Below are positions 5,799-6,820 of a stretch of DNA of 6,820 nt, piece by piece. The notes under the pieces are model-generated. The model searched no databases. It worked only from the letters and a program-made list of their open reading frames with translations, and had not been told where the DNA came from. The position numbers and the translations under genes were made by a program. Source of the DNA: Gammaproteobacteria bacterium. GTDB lineage: Bacteria; Pseudomonadota; Gammaproteobacteria; UBA9214. How positions within the stretch are numbered: position 1 is the first letter of the stretch; each line of letters opens with the position of its first letter. Where the stretch lies: NCBI GenBank assembly GCA_003454335.1, contig DMKK01000050.1, positions 1,732 through 8,551 on the forward strand. Direction: 5' to 3'.

Positions 5799-6820
5799 AT
5801 GGACTTTGCCCATGCCCTGGGATTGAACAAATCACCTGAGACAACCGAAGAAGAACGTGAGAAATTACAGTTATATATCAATCTGAAGCTGGCTTCCTCA
5901 GGACAACCCACCTGTGTTCCCAAAGAGGCAGCCCGCTTCTTTGGCATTTCACGTGACCTGCTGAAAAGCTACCGGGAGAAGAACCGGTTGCTGGCCAACT
6001 ACCAGTGCCCGGTCGATTTGCGTATCCAGGACTTCCTGAAACGCTACTTTGCCGATCTTGAGCTCAAGCATGTTCCCATGCTTCCGACACAGACCTTTGT
6101 ACTGGACCGCCACAGTGTGGCGCGCGAGCTGTCTCTGCCCATGGGCAAGGATGAATTCCACTCCGACATCGTCTCCAGTTACCGGGTCCCGCAGGGCGTG
6201 TTACACAATCCGGCCAGTGACCGGCGTACCACGAAGGGGTCGTTCCATATTAGCGAAGGTGGCTTGCCGGTTGCCGGCGACAAAAAGGCGGTACCCAAAC
6301 AGACATTTGCTTTCATGCTTGCCCGTGCGCTCACGCCAACGGATGAGCTGCTGACGATACCGTTTACTTCCAGCCTGCCGGAACCGGCGCGGATGTTTGT
6401 ATCGTTGTTGCTGCGTCCGATTGTTTGCCCGGAGATTCCGGGCATTGAACCCGAGAAGACCATGGAGATCCGTTTCTTCGCCCCGGGAAATCTTGTCAGC
6501 AACCTGGATTTTGTCGAGAGCATATTTGGCAATGGCGGCAATCCCAATCTCACCGAATTTGATGCCGGGCTGGATGTCGAGCACTGGACGGGTACGACCG
6601 GTTGCGTCATTCTTGCGCCGCACCTGGTTGGCATTACCAAGAAGGAAGCGGGGCTGCCTCGCTGGGGCAAGGCCACTGAGCGCCAGCGCAAGGATGGCAT
6701 GTGCTGGAAAGAAGATACCGAGCTTTACAACGATGGCGAGGCCTTCAAGCTGACGGCACGCGACGAGTCCGGTGTCATTGTTACGCTGCTGGCGGACAAC
6801 TACTTTGGCTATTGCAAGAA
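5799..6820 (+). CDS. Large conserved protein, N-terminal 340 residues; candidate PPi-type phosphoenolpyruvate carboxykinase family
   Basis: The frame is open from ATG 5799 to the right edge (340 codons plus two bases), so the protein is longer than seen. Residues 30-68 (LKLASSGQPTCVPKEAARFF to NRLLANY) are helical and include EAARFFGISRDLLKSY, which resembles a helix-turn-helix. Then come RIQDFLKRYFADL 75-87, RELSLPMGKDEFHSDIVSSYRVPQGVLHNPASDRRTTKGSFHISEGGLP (109-157, very motif-like), FVSLLLRPIVCPEIPG 200-215, MEIRFFAPGNLVSNLDFVESIFGN 222-245, DVEHWTGTTGCVILAPHLVG 259-278 and LLADNYFGYCK 330-340. The dense motifs suggest an ancient cytoplasmic enzyme. From memory, this style of N-terminus belongs to proteins of about 1100-1200 residues in planctomycetes, proteobacteria and some protists. 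I associate it with the PPi-type PEP carboxykinase described from Entamoeba and Propionibacterium, which interconverts oxaloacetate plus PPi with PEP, CO2 and phosphate. That identification is tentative; the existence of the gene is secure. It follows an AT-rich promoter-like region and has its own start signals. Confidence 0.6.
   Translation, partial: MDFAHALGLNKSPETTEEEREKLQLYINLKLASSGQPTCVPKEAARFFGISRDLLKSYREKNRLLANYQCPVDLRIQDFLKRYFADLELKHVPMLPTQTFVLDRHSVARELSLPMGKDEFHSDIVSSYRVPQGVLHNPASDRRTTKGSFHISEGGLPVAGDKKAVPKQTFAFMLARALTPTDELLTIPFTSSLPEPARMFVSLLLRPIVCPEIPGIEPEKTMEIRFFAPGNLVSNLDFVESIFGNGGNPNLTEFDAGLDVEHWTGTTGCVILAPHLVGITKKEAGLPRWGKATERQRKDGMCWKEDTELYNDGEAFKLTARDESGVIVTLLADNYFGYCK

Noticed and set aside
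6179..6700. A 173-codon leftward open frame opposite the right-edge gene
   Set aside because: The rightward frame has a ribosome binding site and motif-dense protein; the opposing frame has neither.

Overview
The window reads as ordinary chromosomal DNA of a gammaproteobacterium of moderately high GC. The recognisable proteins (RapA, YaeQ, YbiT) are typical gammaproteobacterial families, and their best remembered matches are to the Escherichia coli proteins. The exact genus cannot be told from this sequence. There is no transposase, phage gene, CRISPR array, tRNA or rRNA.

The left part (1-2882) is transcribed leftwards and holds three genes. They are a membrane-anchored glutaredoxin-like protein (2496-2882), yaeQ (1766-2308) and the first 527 codons of rapA (1583 down to the window edge). 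Between the glutaredoxin gene and yaeQ lie three palindromic REP-like units (2337-2485) in alternating orientation. Each has the same 8-bp arms, and two of the three carry the GTAG tetranucleotide typical of REP elements mobilised by RAYT transposases.

The middle and right (3134-6820) are transcribed rightwards. A 76-residue membrane protein has a strong ribosome binding site. It is followed by ybiT (GTG start, ABC-F ATPase), which is tightly coupled to an unrecognised 125-residue acidic protein only two bases past its stop. An AT-rich intergenic region (about 23% GC in its core) then precedes a large gene starting at 5799 that runs off the right edge. Its 340 visible residues look like the N-terminal third of a long conserved family. 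From memory, the best hypothesis is the PPi-type phosphoenolpyruvate carboxykinase family, but this is unproven.

Functionally, rapA (RNA polymerase recycling) and ybiT (ribosome-associated ABC-F) both serve gene expression, but nothing here shows the genes acting as one system. I did not find a clearly new multi-gene system. The items most worth following are the large right-edge protein, the REP triplet, and the small partner of ybiT.
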